From Aurantimonas coralicida (GTDB lineage: Bacteria; Pseudomonadota; Alphaproteobacteria; Rhizobiales; Rhizobiaceae), in assembly GCA_011050685.1 (NCBI GenBank), contig DRFF01000139.1, positions 1 to 45,271 of the forward strand: a stretch of 45,271 nt of DNA, given 5' to 3'. Position 1 is the first letter of the stretch. Each line of letters opens with the position of its first letter. A program made the translations under genes and the position numbers. Positions 25,297 to 32,894 of the stretch are shown here, piece after piece. The notes beneath the pieces were generated by a model. The model was not told the origin of the DNA, ran no database searches, and was given only the letters and a program-made list of their open reading frames with translations.

Positions 25297-25944
25297 ATGA
25301 TCAGGACACAAGCCGACATCGACGCGGCGTTGGATGCGCTGCGTCTGGCGGACGATCGCCTGCATCGGGTGATCGAGGCGGCCGGCGTGGTGCCGCTTCG
25401 CCGCGGCGCCGGCGGGCTCCGGGGTCTCGCCGGCATCATCGTCGCGCAGCAGGTGTCCAAGGCGAGCGCCGACGCGATTTTCGCGCGGTTCACACAGGAG
25501 ATCGACGTCGACGATGCCGCGGCGATTCTCGCCGCACCCGACGAGGCCTTCCGCCGCGCCGGCCTGTCGCGTCCCAAGCAGCGCACGATGCTCGCCGTCG
25601 CCGAGGCCGTCCAGGACGGCGCAGTCGATTTCGCGCGGGTCGAGGCGGCGTCCCCCGACGACGCCGTCGCCGAACTCGTCGCGGTGCGCGGGATCGGGAT
25701 CTGGACCGCCGAATGCTATCTCTTGTTCTGCGCCGGTCATCCCGACATCTTTCCCGCCGGGGACTTGGCCTTGCAAGCCGCGTTGGGCCACGCCTTCGAC
25801 CACGAGACGCGGCCGGCGGCAGCCGCCGTCGCTTCGATTGCCGAGCGCTGGTCGCCGCACCGCTCGGTCGCCGCGCGGCTGTTCTGGTCCTACTACGGCG
25901 CCGTCACGCGCCGCGACGCGGCTCCGGCGCCCGCCGTCGAATGA
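25297..25944 (+). CDS. AlkA-type DNA-3-methyladenine glycosylase
   Basis: A 215-residue HhH-GPD base excision enzyme. LAGIIVAQQVSKASADAIF is the conserved N-terminal helix pair, the helix-hairpin-helix is VAVRGIGIWTAECYLLF (about residues 129-144) and the catalytic Asp is D156 in PAGDLALQ. It lacks the extra N-terminal domain of E. coli AlkA, as is common in short alphaproteobacterial forms. It removes alkylated purines from DNA. The ATG at 25297 has a weak GAGGA site; the starts of this gene and gluQ are divergent, 92 bases apart. Confidence 0.9.
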   Translation: MIRTQADIDAALDALRLADDRLHRVIEAAGVVPLRRGAGGLRGLAGIIVAQQVSKASADAIFARFTQEIDVDDAAAILAAPDEAFRRAGLSRPKQRTMLAVAEAVQDGAVDFARVEAASPDDAVAELVAVRGIGIWTAECYLLFCAGHPDIFPAGDLALQAALGHAFDHETRPAAAAVASIAERWSPHRSVAARLFWSYYGAVTRRDAAPAPAVE

Positions 25945-26114
25945 TCCCCGCGAAATTTATCCACAGATCTTCTCCAAGGGTCGACCGCACTGCGGGAAAC
26001 GGGAGAACCCGTCGGCGAAACTCGCTCGCGCCCAGGCTTCACAAAGGCGACACGATAGAGCACGATAGTCGCGCCAATTCAGGTCCGACCGCAGGGAGTT
26101 AAGGAGAACGACCG

Positions 26115-26675
26115 GTGACGATCGCCGTGAATCAGGACTTATCTCCAGCGCTCGTTCTGAACGCCGACTTTCGGCCGCTCAGTTATTACCCTTTGTCGCT
26201 CTGGTCCTGGCAGGATGCCGTCAAGGCGGTGTTCCTCGACCGGGTGACGATCCTGGCGGAATACGACCGGGCGGTGCGAAGTCCGACCTATTCGATGCGG
26301 CTTCCGTCGGTCGTCTGCCTCAAATCCTACGTCAAGCCGGCGCGTCATCCCGCCTTCACCCGCTTCAACGTGTTCCTGCGCGATCGCTTCCAGTGCCAGT
26401 ATTGCGGTTCGCCGCAGGAACTGACCTTCGATCACGTCATCCCCCGCTCGCGGGGCGGGCTGACCACTTGGGAGAATGTCGTCGCCGCCTGTTCGCCCTG
26501 CAACCTCAAGAAGGGCGGTCTGATGCCGAGGGCGGCGCGCATGTTCCCGCATCAAAAGCCCTATCAGCCGAGCGTCCACGATTTGCACAACAACGGCCGG
26601 CTATTTCCGCCGAACTTCCTGCACGAGAGCTGGCTCGATTATCTCTACTGGGATTCCGAACTCGATCCCGAATAG
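26115..26675 (+). CDS. HNH endonuclease
   Basis: A 186-residue protein. An N-terminal domain with LSPALVLNADFRPLSYYPLSLWSWQDAVKAVFLDRV precedes an HNH nuclease: CQYCG (zinc Cys), LTFDHVIPRSRGG (catalytic His), WENVVAACSPCNLKKG (Asn and second Cys pair). This fixed architecture is present in nearly all Rhizobiales as a single chromosomal gene, so it is probably a housekeeping repair or maintenance enzyme, not a mobile one. The GTG start is preceded by AAGGAGA. The preceding 170 bases hold an isolated DnaA-box-like TTATCCACA at 25957-25965 and no gene. Confidence 0.9.
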   Translation: MTIAVNQDLSPALVLNADFRPLSYYPLSLWSWQDAVKAVFLDRVTILAEYDRAVRSPTYSMRLPSVVCLKSYVKPARHPAFTRFNVFLRDRFQCQYCGSPQELTFDHVIPRSRGGLTTWENVVAACSPCNLKKGGLMPRAARMFPHQKPYQPSVHDLHNNGRLFPPNFLHESWLDYLYWDSELDPE

Positions 26676-26850
26676 GCGCATCGATCGGCAGCGCCATTCT
26701 CGACAGACCCGATCGAAGCCTTTCATCCCGTTCGTGCGAAGCTGCATCGACCACGCAACGATGCGCGCTTCCCGCCGCGCCCCTCGATGCCAGAGCAGCG
26801 GACGATAATAGAATGGCCGGCGAAGCGCCTCGCCTGAACCGGGACGATCG

Positions 26851-28062
26851 ATGGACGAACCGCCAGACAAAGACCGCGCGACGCCGACTAGCACCGGCCT
26901 CGACTTCTACGCGGCGTTGCCGACGTCGGCGGACTTCAGCCGTCTCGGCGACCCCGCCGCCTATGTGCCGCTTCCGGACGACTGGGTCGTCGGTGTCGCT
27001 GACATCGTGCGCTCGACCGCCGCCATCGAAGCGGGCGCCTACAAGCAGATCAACACGGTCGCCGCTGCGGTGATCGCCGCGATCGCCAACGGCCTTTCCG
27101 GAAAGGACTTTCCCTTCGTGTTCGGCGGTGATGGCGCCGGATTCGCCCTGCCCGCTGCCCGGGCTGAACTTGCCCGAACGGCCATGGCGGCTGTCGCCGG
27201 CTGGGCAAGCGAGGCTTTCGACCTGACCCTGCGTATCGCCATGATCCCAGTCGCGACGATCCGGGCAAACCAGCATGACGTGCGGGTCGCCCGCTTCTCT
27301 CCATCACCCGATGTTGCCTACGCCATGTTCGACGGCGGCGGCCTCGCCTGGGCGGAACAGCGGATGAAGGTGGGGGAATATCGGCTGGAACCGGCAACGG
27401 GCGATGCGGCCCGGCCCGACCTGACGGGCCTGACCTGCCGATTCGCGGAGATACCGGCTAGCCGTGGCCTGATCCTGTCGATCATCATGGTCCCGGCTCC
27501 GGACGCCGCGCCGGAGCGTTTTGCCGCCCTGGCACAAGAGATTGTGGCGCTGGGCGCCGATGGAATTGAGGTCGGCAGCCCGGTTCCGCCCCAAGGGCCT
27601 GATCTGCGCTGGCCATCCGCCGGCTTCCGGATCGAGGCAAAGGTCTGGGCGGCAAGAACCGGTCGAGCTCTTTGGTCGTCACGGCTTTCCGTCCTTCTGC
27701 GCTCCTTTCTCGCCCATCTGACGTTCACGACAGGCATCCGGGTCGGCCGGTTCGATCCGAGACGCTATCGGGCCGAACTCGTGCGCAACACCGATTTCCG
27801 CAAATTCGACGACGGCCTCAGGATGACGCTGGACTGCACGCCGTCCGTCGCTGATCGGATCGAGCAGCGGCTGCGCCTGGCGGCGGCCGAGGGAACCGCG
27901 CGCATCGGCACCCACCGTCAGGGCGCGGCGCTGATGACTTGCTTCGTACCCTCGGCGAGTCGCAGCGACCATGTACATTTCATCGATGGAGCAACCGGCG
28001 GATATGCAGCGGCGGCGGCCATGATTCCCGGAGATGCCGGCGATGACAGCGACAGGGCCTGA
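26851..28062 (+). CDS. DUF3095 family protein
   Basis: A 403-residue protein of the DUF3095 family. Characteristic segments are DFYAALPTSADFSRLGDP, WVVGVADIVRSTAAIEAGAYKQ and FPFVFGGDGAGFALP, which resemble a nucleotidyl-cyclase-like fold, and a C-terminal part with FRKFDDGLRMTLDCT and THRQGAALMTCFVPS. Function is unknown; cyclase-like activity is suggested only by the fold resemblance. The 175 bases before it carry no recognised feature. Its stop abuts the stop of the convergent AEC gene. Confidence 0.85.
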   Translation: MDEPPDKDRATPTSTGLDFYAALPTSADFSRLGDPAAYVPLPDDWVVGVADIVRSTAAIEAGAYKQINTVAAAVIAAIANGLSGKDFPFVFGGDGAGFALPAARAELARTAMAAVAGWASEAFDLTLRIAMIPVATIRANQHDVRVARFSPSPDVAYAMFDGGGLAWAEQRMKVGEYRLEPATGDAARPDLTGLTCRFAEIPASRGLILSIIMVPAPDAAPERFAALAQEIVALGADGIEVGSPVPPQGPDLRWPSAGFRIEAKVWAARTGRALWSSRLSVLLRSFLAHLTFTTGIRVGRFDPRRYRAELVRNTDFRKFDDGLRMTLDCTPSVADRIEQRLRLAAAEGTARIGTHRQGAALMTCFVPSASRSDHVHFIDGATGGYAAAAAMIPGDAGDDSDRA

Positions 28063-28968
28063 TCAGCCGAACAGGGACAGGACCAGCGGGAGGCTTGCCG
28101 CCGCGAGCAGCGTCTGCAGGGTGACGAGACCCGCCATCAGCGTCGCGTCGCCCTTGAGCTGTGTCGTCAACACATAGGCGGTCGGGGCGGTCGGCAGCGC
28201 AAAGAAGATGACGAGTAGCGAGGCGTCGAGCGGCGACAGGACAAACAGCCATGCGACCAGCGCGGCGACGAGCGGCATGGCTACCAGCCGGCCGGCGCTG
28301 TTGAGAAGAAGCGTCGTGGTCTCGGCCCGCGCGGCGGCGAGCTTGAGGGCGGCCCCGACACACAAGAGGCCGAGCGGCAGGCTGGCAGCGGCCAACAGGC
28401 CAAGGAATCGGTCCGTCCCGAACGGAAGGCCAACGCCCGTGAGGGCAAAGGCCGCCCCGGCGGCGCAGGCGAGGATCAGCGGGTTGCGAACCAGCGGCAT
28501 CAGCAACTGGCGGGCACTGGTTTCGCGTTCGGCGGTTAGGGCGATGACCGACAGGACATTGACCGCCGGTACCAGCACGGCGAGGACGACAGCGGCCCGC
28601 GCCAGGCCCTCGGTGCCGTAGAGGCTTCCGACCAGTGCCAGCCCCAGATAGGTGTTGAAGCGGATCGTGCCCTGGACCAGCGGCCCGTAGCGCGCGGCCG
28701 GCCACCCTCGCCAGCGGCGCAGTAGCGCGAGGACGATGGCGGTGACAGCCAGCACGACGAGGATCGCTGCGGCGAAACCAAGGAGGGTCGGATCGGCCAG
28801 CGGCGCCTTGGCAAGGCTTGCAAAGAGCAGCGCCGGGAAGAGAACGAAATAATTGAGCTTCTCCGCCGCCGGCCAGAAGCCCTCGCCTGGAAAGCCCGAC
28901 CGCCGGAACACAAGGCCCGCGAGGATCAGGGCAAACAGCGGCCAAAGGGTCAGGAAAATCGCCGGCAT
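28063..28968 (-). CDS. AEC-family transporter
   Basis: A 301-residue permease with ten predicted helices, a distant paralogue of the one at 23341-24300. MPAIFLTLWPLFALILAGLVFRRSG is the typical N-terminus; NTYLGLALVGSLYG and FFALPTAPTAYVLTTQLKGD are the conserved crossover motifs. Organic acid or related efflux is likely; substrate unknown. Its 3' end touches the DUF3095 stop with no gap, so terminators must lie within the coding sequences. It follows dsbB/yqaA in the same direction only after a gap of 43 bases, so it may share their transcript. Confidence 0.9.
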   Translation of the reverse strand: MPAIFLTLWPLFALILAGLVFRRSGFPGEGFWPAAEKLNYFVLFPALLFASLAKAPLADPTLLGFAAAILVVLAVTAIVLALLRRWRGWPAARYGPLVQGTIRFNTYLGLALVGSLYGTEGLARAAVVLAVLVPAVNVLSVIALTAERETSARQLLMPLVRNPLILACAAGAAFALTGVGLPFGTDRFLGLLAAASLPLGLLCVGAALKLAAARAETTTLLLNSAGRLVAMPLVAALVAWLFVLSPLDASLLVIFFALPTAPTAYVLTTQLKGDATLMAGLVTLQTLLAAASLPLVLSLFG

Positions 28969-29011
28969 CGCCTCGTATCAACCCTTTTCGGGGAGAGCGC
29001 CTCGCTTGTCC

Positions 29012-29554
29012 TCAGGCGAACCGGTCGGCCTTGGCGACGGCGCTGCGCAGCGCCACGGCCGCGAAGAGGGCGGACGCGACGGCGTTCCAGCCGGCGAAGG
29101 ACAGGCCCAGGAAGCGGCCGGCCGCCTCGTCGCAGGATGGCGGCCGGATGGCGTCGATGGTGGCAAGGAGATCGCCGCTCATCAGGTCGCTGCCGCCGAC
29201 CTGCCCGCAATCTGCCGGTCCCGGCCAGAAGCCCCACTCGACCCCGGAATGGAAGACGCCGAGATAGAGCGAAAAGAGCATGATCAGGCCAATCGCGAGG
29301 AGCAGCCCGCGGGTGAGAACCGCCGGCGCCCGCCCCGCCGCCGCGACGAAGGCAACGAGCGCTATGGGAATCGACACGTAATAGGGGATGCGCTGCTGAA
29401 GACAGAGGGCGCAAGGGATGTAGCCGCCGACATGCTGGAACAGCAGTGCCGTGCCGACGGTCATCGCCGTTCCCACGGTGAGGAAGCCCGATGCCAATGT
29501 TTGGCGAAAGCCGGTCGGGCGCTTGAAGCGTTCAGTCAATCCCATCGAAATCAT
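29012..29554 (-). CDS. dsbB: disulfide bond formation protein B
   Basis: A 180-residue four-helix inner-membrane protein that reoxidises DsbA using quinone. The first redox pair is C48-C51 in IPCALCLQQRIPYY and the second pair is in the second periplasmic loop (PADCGQ and PPSCDEA). Length is normal. The start could be 29554 or the ATG three codons later. It is three bases from the end of the YqaA gene and so is very probably co-translated with it. Confidence 0.93.
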   Translation of the reverse strand: MISMGLTERFKRPTGFRQTLASGFLTVGTAMTVGTALLFQHVGGYIPCALCLQQRIPYYVSIPIALVAFVAAAGRAPAVLTRGLLLAIGLIMLFSLYLGVFHSGVEWGFWPGPADCGQVGGSDLMSGDLLATIDAIRPPSCDEAAGRFLGLSFAGWNAVASALFAAVALRSAVAKADRFA

Positions 29555-29557
29555 CCG

Positions 29558-30139
29558 TTACATCAAATACCGCAACACGACGAAGCCGCCGACGAGCAGA
29601 ACCATGAAGAGGGTGAAGAGCATGCCGAGATTGTTCTCGATGAACCCTTTGATCGGCGCGCCGTAGCGATTGAGCAGCCAGGCGACGAGGAAGAACCTCA
29701 CGCCCCGGCCAATGATCGAGACGACGGTGAAGGTCACCAGATTGAGCCCGGTGACGCCGGAGAAGATCGTCAGGACCTTGTAGGGAAACGGCGTCATCGC
29801 CGCGAACAGTACCGCCCAACCGCCCCAGGAATTGTAGCGGGCCGTCAGCTCGGCGAAAGCGTCCGCCTTGCCGTAGAGCTCCAGGATCGGCCGGCCGACA
29901 AGATCGAAGAACAAGGCGCCGATGGCATAGCCGAGAAACGCCCCGAGCACCGAAGCGACCGTACAGACCAACGCGATTCGGAACCACTTCGCCCGCTCCG
30001 CGATCACCATCGGGATCAACAGCACATCCGGCGGGATCGGGAAAACCGAGCTTTCGATGAAGGATACGGCAGCCAGCGCCCGCTCCGCATGGCGGGTCGC
30101 GGCCAGTGACATGACCCAATCATAGAGGCGGCGGAGCAT
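29558..30139 (-). CDS. YqaA/DedA-type membrane protein
   Basis: A protein of about 193 residues of the YqaA branch of the DedA/VTT superfamily. SFIESSVFPIPPDVLLIPMVIA carries the glutamate and proline residues of the re-entrant loop, and RGVRFFLVAWLLNRYG holds the conserved arginines of the second half. Members are proposed lipid scramblases or flippases; YqaA itself is uncharacterised. The start at 30139 (MLRRLYDW) is preferred over upstream in-frame starts that add an Arg/Pro-rich stretch. It is the first gene of the yqaA-dsbB operon. Confidence 0.88.
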   Translation of the reverse strand: MLRRLYDWVMSLAATRHAERALAAVSFIESSVFPIPPDVLLIPMVIAERAKWFRIALVCTVASVLGAFLGYAIGALFFDLVGRPILELYGKADAFAELTARYNSWGGWAVLFAAMTPFPYKVLTIFSGVTGLNLVTFTVVSIIGRGVRFFLVAWLLNRYGAPIKGFIENNLGMLFTLFMVLLVGGFVVLRYLM

Positions 30140-30310
30140 GGCGGGTTCCAGACCTGGGGTGCGAGACGAGGCCCGCGCACATGGCTGGCGCATAGGACGA
30201 ACGCGGCGCAAACGCAATTGCCGTTGCCGCATCGCACAGAAGCGGGACCGCCGGCATTGACCGAGGAACCGTTGCGGCTATAGTCCCGCGTCGAATGGCC
30301 GAGGCCGTTC

Positions 30311-30395
30311 GCCCCTGTGGCGGAATTGGTAGACGCGCGCGACTCAAAATCGCGTTCCGCAAGGAGTGCTGGTTCGATCCCGGCCAGGGGCACCA
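30311..30395 (+). tRNA. tRNA-Leu (anticodon CAA)
   Basis: Acceptor arms GCCCCTG (30311-30317) and CAGGGGC (30385-30391) pair fully; the D arm, the anticodon stem CGCGA/TCGCG with loop CTCAAAA, a short variable arm and the TTCGATC T loop are all in place, and CCA is encoded (30393-30395). The integrase gene starts 260 bases downstream in the tRNA-to-integrase orientation usual for P4-type integrases, so the 3' end of this tRNA is the probable attachment site. No second copy of the 3' end was found in the window. Confidence 0.95.
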
Positions 30396-30398
30396 ACA

Positions 30399-30537
30399 GT
30401 TGACATTCACCCCGCCAAAGTTGACGTTTCAGGTTGTCTCATCCTGTCTCATGCCGTGCCAAAAGCTTGGCAAGCCCTTACGGGACAGGCATTGCAGGGG
30501 ACTAACCGCCTTCACGGATTTGTCTCACGCTGTCTCA
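30399..30537. promoter_or_regulatory. putative attL arm region with paired GTCTCA and GTTGAC sites
   Basis: Directly after the tRNA-Leu end there are two AGTTGAC sites (30398-30404 and 30419-30425, 21 bases apart) and two pairs of GTCTCA, each pair spaced exactly 10 bases: 30436/30446 and 30522/30532. The repeat unit is TGTCTCAYGC. Evenly spaced direct repeats beside a tRNA attachment site are typical of integrase arm-type binding sites. The function is inferred. Confidence 0.5.
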
Positions 30538-30573
30538 TACACTTTCAACCTCAATCACTGCATCTCAGGCAAA

Positions 30574-30622
30574 TGACGTAAAATTTGGCGTAACGTGGTT
30601 GTCAGCGTTACGTTTTACGTCA
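30574..30622. promoter_or_regulatory. nested palindrome upstream of the integrase gene
   Basis: Outer arms TGACGTAAAA (30574-30583) and TTTTACGTCA (30613-30622) are perfect complements; inner arms CGTAACG (30589-30595) and CGTTACG (30606-30612) are also perfect. It lies 33 bases before the integrase start and could be an operator controlling integrase expression, or a structured leader. Confidence 0.6.
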
Positions 30623-30655
30623 AATCTGATCGGGCGACGACATAACGGGTGAAAC

Positions 30656-31861
30656 GTGAATAAACTCAATCAGATGGCATTGCGGGCGATCCGCCCAAGC
30701 GGAAAATTGCAGAGGTTCACGGACGGCGGCGGGCTCTCACTCCTCGTCACCCCGGCAAACTGCCGCAGTTGGCGGCTTGAGTATCGCTTCGATGGCGAGC
30801 GCCGTTCCATGTCCCTCGGGAACTACCCCGCCATGGGCCTCACGGAAGCGCGCGTCGAACGCGACCGGATCAAGCACGATGTCAAAAGGGGGAATGATCC
30901 GGCGCCGCAGCCCGTGACGCCCGAGGCCGAACCGGACGATCCGACATTCGGGGAGATCGCCGAGGAATACCTGTCGGTGATGATCGGCGAAGGGCGCACT
31001 GAGAAGACGATCTATAAAAACCGCCGTTTTCTCATGCACTATGCGCGCCCGCTTCTGCCGAAGCCCATGCGTGAGATCGGCCCCGCCGAGATTCTGAGGT
31101 TGTGCAAGACCATCGAGGCCGAGGGGAAGCACGAAACGGCACACCGGGTAAAGGCCGCGATCGGGAAGGTTTTCCGCTATGCGATCCAAACGGAACGCGC
31201 TGAGGTCGACCCGACGCAACCCCTCGCCGGGGCGCTCCTCCCTCTAGTGCATCAGCCTCACCCCGCTATCCTTGACGAGCGCGAGTTCGGACTCCTCGTC
31301 GCCGGGTGTGGTGCGTATGAGGGGAGCGTCGCTGTCCGCGCCGGCTTGCAAATCATGATCCTTTGCGTCCCGCGTCCGGTCGAGCTTCGCCTTGCACGCC
31401 GCCAGGAAATCGATCTCAAGAAGCGGCTCTGGACGATCCCCGCCGAGAGGACGAAGATGCGGCGCGTGCATGTGATCCCCCTCTCGCGCCAAGCCGTCCG
31501 TATTTTTGAAGACGTGATCGAGTGGGCGGATGGAGACATGCTCTTCCCCGGCGCCCGCAGCGGTCGGCCGATGTCGGATGCTGCAATGTCGATGGCGTTG
31601 CGCCGACTCGGCTACACAAACGAGGAGCATTCGGTCCACGGCTTTCGATCGTCCTTCTCGACGATCATGAATGAGCGCGGCGCGCGGTATGACGTGATTG
31701 AAGCTGCGCTTTCGCATCTCGATCCCAACGAGACGCGGCGCATCTATAATCGCACCGCCTATCTGAAAGAGCGGGTGGGGCTTATGCAGGATTGGGCCGA
31801 TCTCTGCGACGATATGCAGAAGCGCGCCAGTCGCCGGGCCGAGATCGCGGCGTTCGTCTGA
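30656..31861 (+). CDS. int: P4-type tyrosine integrase
   Basis: A 401-residue site-specific recombinase. The N-terminal domain FTDGGGLSLLVTPANCRSWRLEY and RRSMSLGNYPAMGLTEAR is the arm-binding domain of P4-like integrases (DUF4102). A SAM-like core-binding domain follows at about 95-185. The catalytic set is complete: R240, K267, H328 and R331 in HGFRSSF, H354 in LSHL and nucleophile Y364. The GTG start is used; no strong ribosome site is seen. It mediates integration at the adjacent tRNA-Leu, most likely. Absence of truncation suggests the enzyme is still active. Confidence 0.95.
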   Translation: MNKLNQMALRAIRPSGKLQRFTDGGGLSLLVTPANCRSWRLEYRFDGERRSMSLGNYPAMGLTEARVERDRIKHDVKRGNDPAPQPVTPEAEPDDPTFGEIAEEYLSVMIGEGRTEKTIYKNRRFLMHYARPLLPKPMREIGPAEILRLCKTIEAEGKHETAHRVKAAIGKVFRYAIQTERAEVDPTQPLAGALLPLVHQPHPAILDEREFGLLVAGCGAYEGSVAVRAGLQIMILCVPRPVELRLARRQEIDLKKRLWTIPAERTKMRRVHVIPLSRQAVRIFEDVIEWADGDMLFPGARSGRPMSDAAMSMALRRLGYTNEEHSVHGFRSSFSTIMNERGARYDVIEAALSHLDPNETRRIYNRTAYLKERVGLMQDWADLCDDMQKRASRRAEIAAFV

Positions 31862-31931
31862 CCCCGCCGAGGGGCGAGGTTCGATCGTGAACCCCGCCCC
31901 GGCTCAAATGGCGCACCCCCAGGCTACGCCA

Positions 31932-31981
31932 TGAGACGCTATGCAGCATCAAAGCGTCTCACGCTGTCTCATGCTGTCTCT
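31932..31981. promoter_or_regulatory. three tandem GTCTC sites upstream of alpA
   Basis: GTCTCA at 31956 and 31966 and GTCTCT at 31976 repeat every 10 bases, with an inverted TGAGAC at 31932-31937. The unit is the same TGTCTCAYGC as beside the tRNA. The array ends at the -35 box of the alpA promoter, so it may serve the AlpA regulator or integrase as a control site. Confidence 0.5.
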
Positions 31982-32009
31982 TGCCTGTCAACCAAAACCT
32001 GACTATACC
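31981..32009 (+). promoter_or_regulatory. promoter of the alpA-terminase operon
   Basis: TTGCCT (31981-31986) and TATACC (32004-32009) are separated by 17 bases. GTCAACC follows the -35 box immediately (31987-31993), within the spacer. The ATG of alpA is 25 bases after the -10 box, with AGGAG and AGGA between. Confidence 0.5.
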
Positions 32010-32034
32010 CGGTTTAGGAGAACAGGATCAGACT

Positions 32035-32268
32035 ATGAGCATTCACCCCGACGACGAAGATTTGCGCCTATTGCGGATCGATGATGTCCTGACGCTGACG
32101 ACATTCAGCCGGGCAACCCTCTATCGACGGATCAAGGACGGGAAGTTCCCGCCGCCGATTGAGGACGAGGGCACCCGCCTATGGTGCAACAGCGAGCTTC
32201 GGGAATGGAAGCGATCCAAGCTGCGCGCCCGCCATCAAATTCAACGAAACAATGACGACATCCTCTAA
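32035..32268 (+). CDS. AlpA-family regulator / excisionase-like protein
   Basis: A 77-residue MerR-like winged-helix protein. LLRIDDVLTLTTFSRATLYRRIKDGKFPPPIE and WCNSELREWKRSKLRAR are the AlpA signature. AlpA proteins activate or regulate integrase and early genes of P4-like satellites and many integrated elements; some act as excisionases. The ATG at 32035 is preferred over a TTG at 31981 that lies in the promoter. The C-terminus ends RNNDDIL, closely like the terminase small subunit gene that follows after two bases. It heads a three-gene operon. Confidence 0.88.
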   Translation: MSIHPDDEDLRLLRIDDVLTLTTFSRATLYRRIKDGKFPPPIEDEGTRLWCNSELREWKRSKLRARHQIQRNNDDIL

Positions 32269-32270
32269 CC

Positions 32271-32894
32271 ATGGCAACGCAACTAACTTTCAAGGGCGAT
32301 GGCGTGGAGTCTCCTACGGGGGGTGTCACCGTTCCATGGCTTATGAAGGCGTTCCGCATGGGGCGCGCAACGGTCGAACGCAAGCTGGCCGGCGTGGAGC
32401 CCATCGGCTACGGCAAGCACCGCACGCCGCTCTATGACCTCCCCGAGGCCGCGTCATACCTCGTCAAGCCAAAGGGCGACCTCCTCAAGCTTCTGAAAGA
32501 GATGAAGCCCGAGGACATGCCCGAGCGCCTTCGCGAAGCCTATTGGGGCGCCAAGCTCAAGCAACAGCGTTGGGAGGAGAAGGCCGGCCATCTCTGGACG
32601 ACGAGTTCCGTCATGGACGTGTTTTCGAACGTCCTGACCGAAATCCGTATCCGGTTGCAGTTGGTCCCCGATGCGGTCGAGCGCGACGCCGGCCTCGACA
32701 TGAAACAGATCATCGCCGTGCGCGCGACGATCGACGGCATTCAAGACGAAATCCACAAGGCTATCCAGGCCATCGCGGAAGGCGGCGAAACGCTGTCTCA
32801 GCTTGGGCGCGACCGGCTTGAGGTCGGCGAAGAGGAGTTGGCCGAGGATGAGGCTGCGCCCCGCCCCGCCCGCAATCACGATGACATTCTATGA
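32271..32894 (+). CDS. terminase small subunit-like protein (DUF1441/Nu1 type)
   Basis: A 207-residue protein. An N-terminal winged-helix-like part (VTVPWLMKAFRMGRATVERKLAGVEPIG) would bind DNA; AYWGAKLKQQRWEEKAGHLWTTSSVMDVFSNVLTEIRIRLQLVPD and a C-terminal acidic helix match the pattern of DUF1441/Nu1-type small terminase subunits of lambda-like phages. It would choose the packaging site and recruit the large subunit. Its stop overlaps the large subunit start (ATGA). The assignment rests on the pattern and the neighbour; confidence is moderate to good. Confidence 0.7.
   Translation: MATQLTFKGDGVESPTGGVTVPWLMKAFRMGRATVERKLAGVEPIGYGKHRTPLYDLPEAASYLVKPKGDLLKLLKEMKPEDMPERLREAYWGAKLKQQRWEEKAGHLWTTSSVMDVFSNVLTEIRIRLQLVPDAVERDAGLDMKQIIAVRATIDGIQDEIHKAIQAIAEGGETLSQLGRDRLEVGEEELAEDEAAPRPARNHDDIL

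Noticed and set aside
25957-25965. Perfect DnaA box TTATCCACA as a possible chromosomal origin
   Set aside because: A single isolated box with no cluster, AT-rich unwinding region or origin genes nearby.
26115-26675. HNH endonuclease as a phage or intron gene
   Set aside because: The architecture is that of the single-copy chromosomal Rhizobiales HNH gene, and it sits among core genes with matching base composition.
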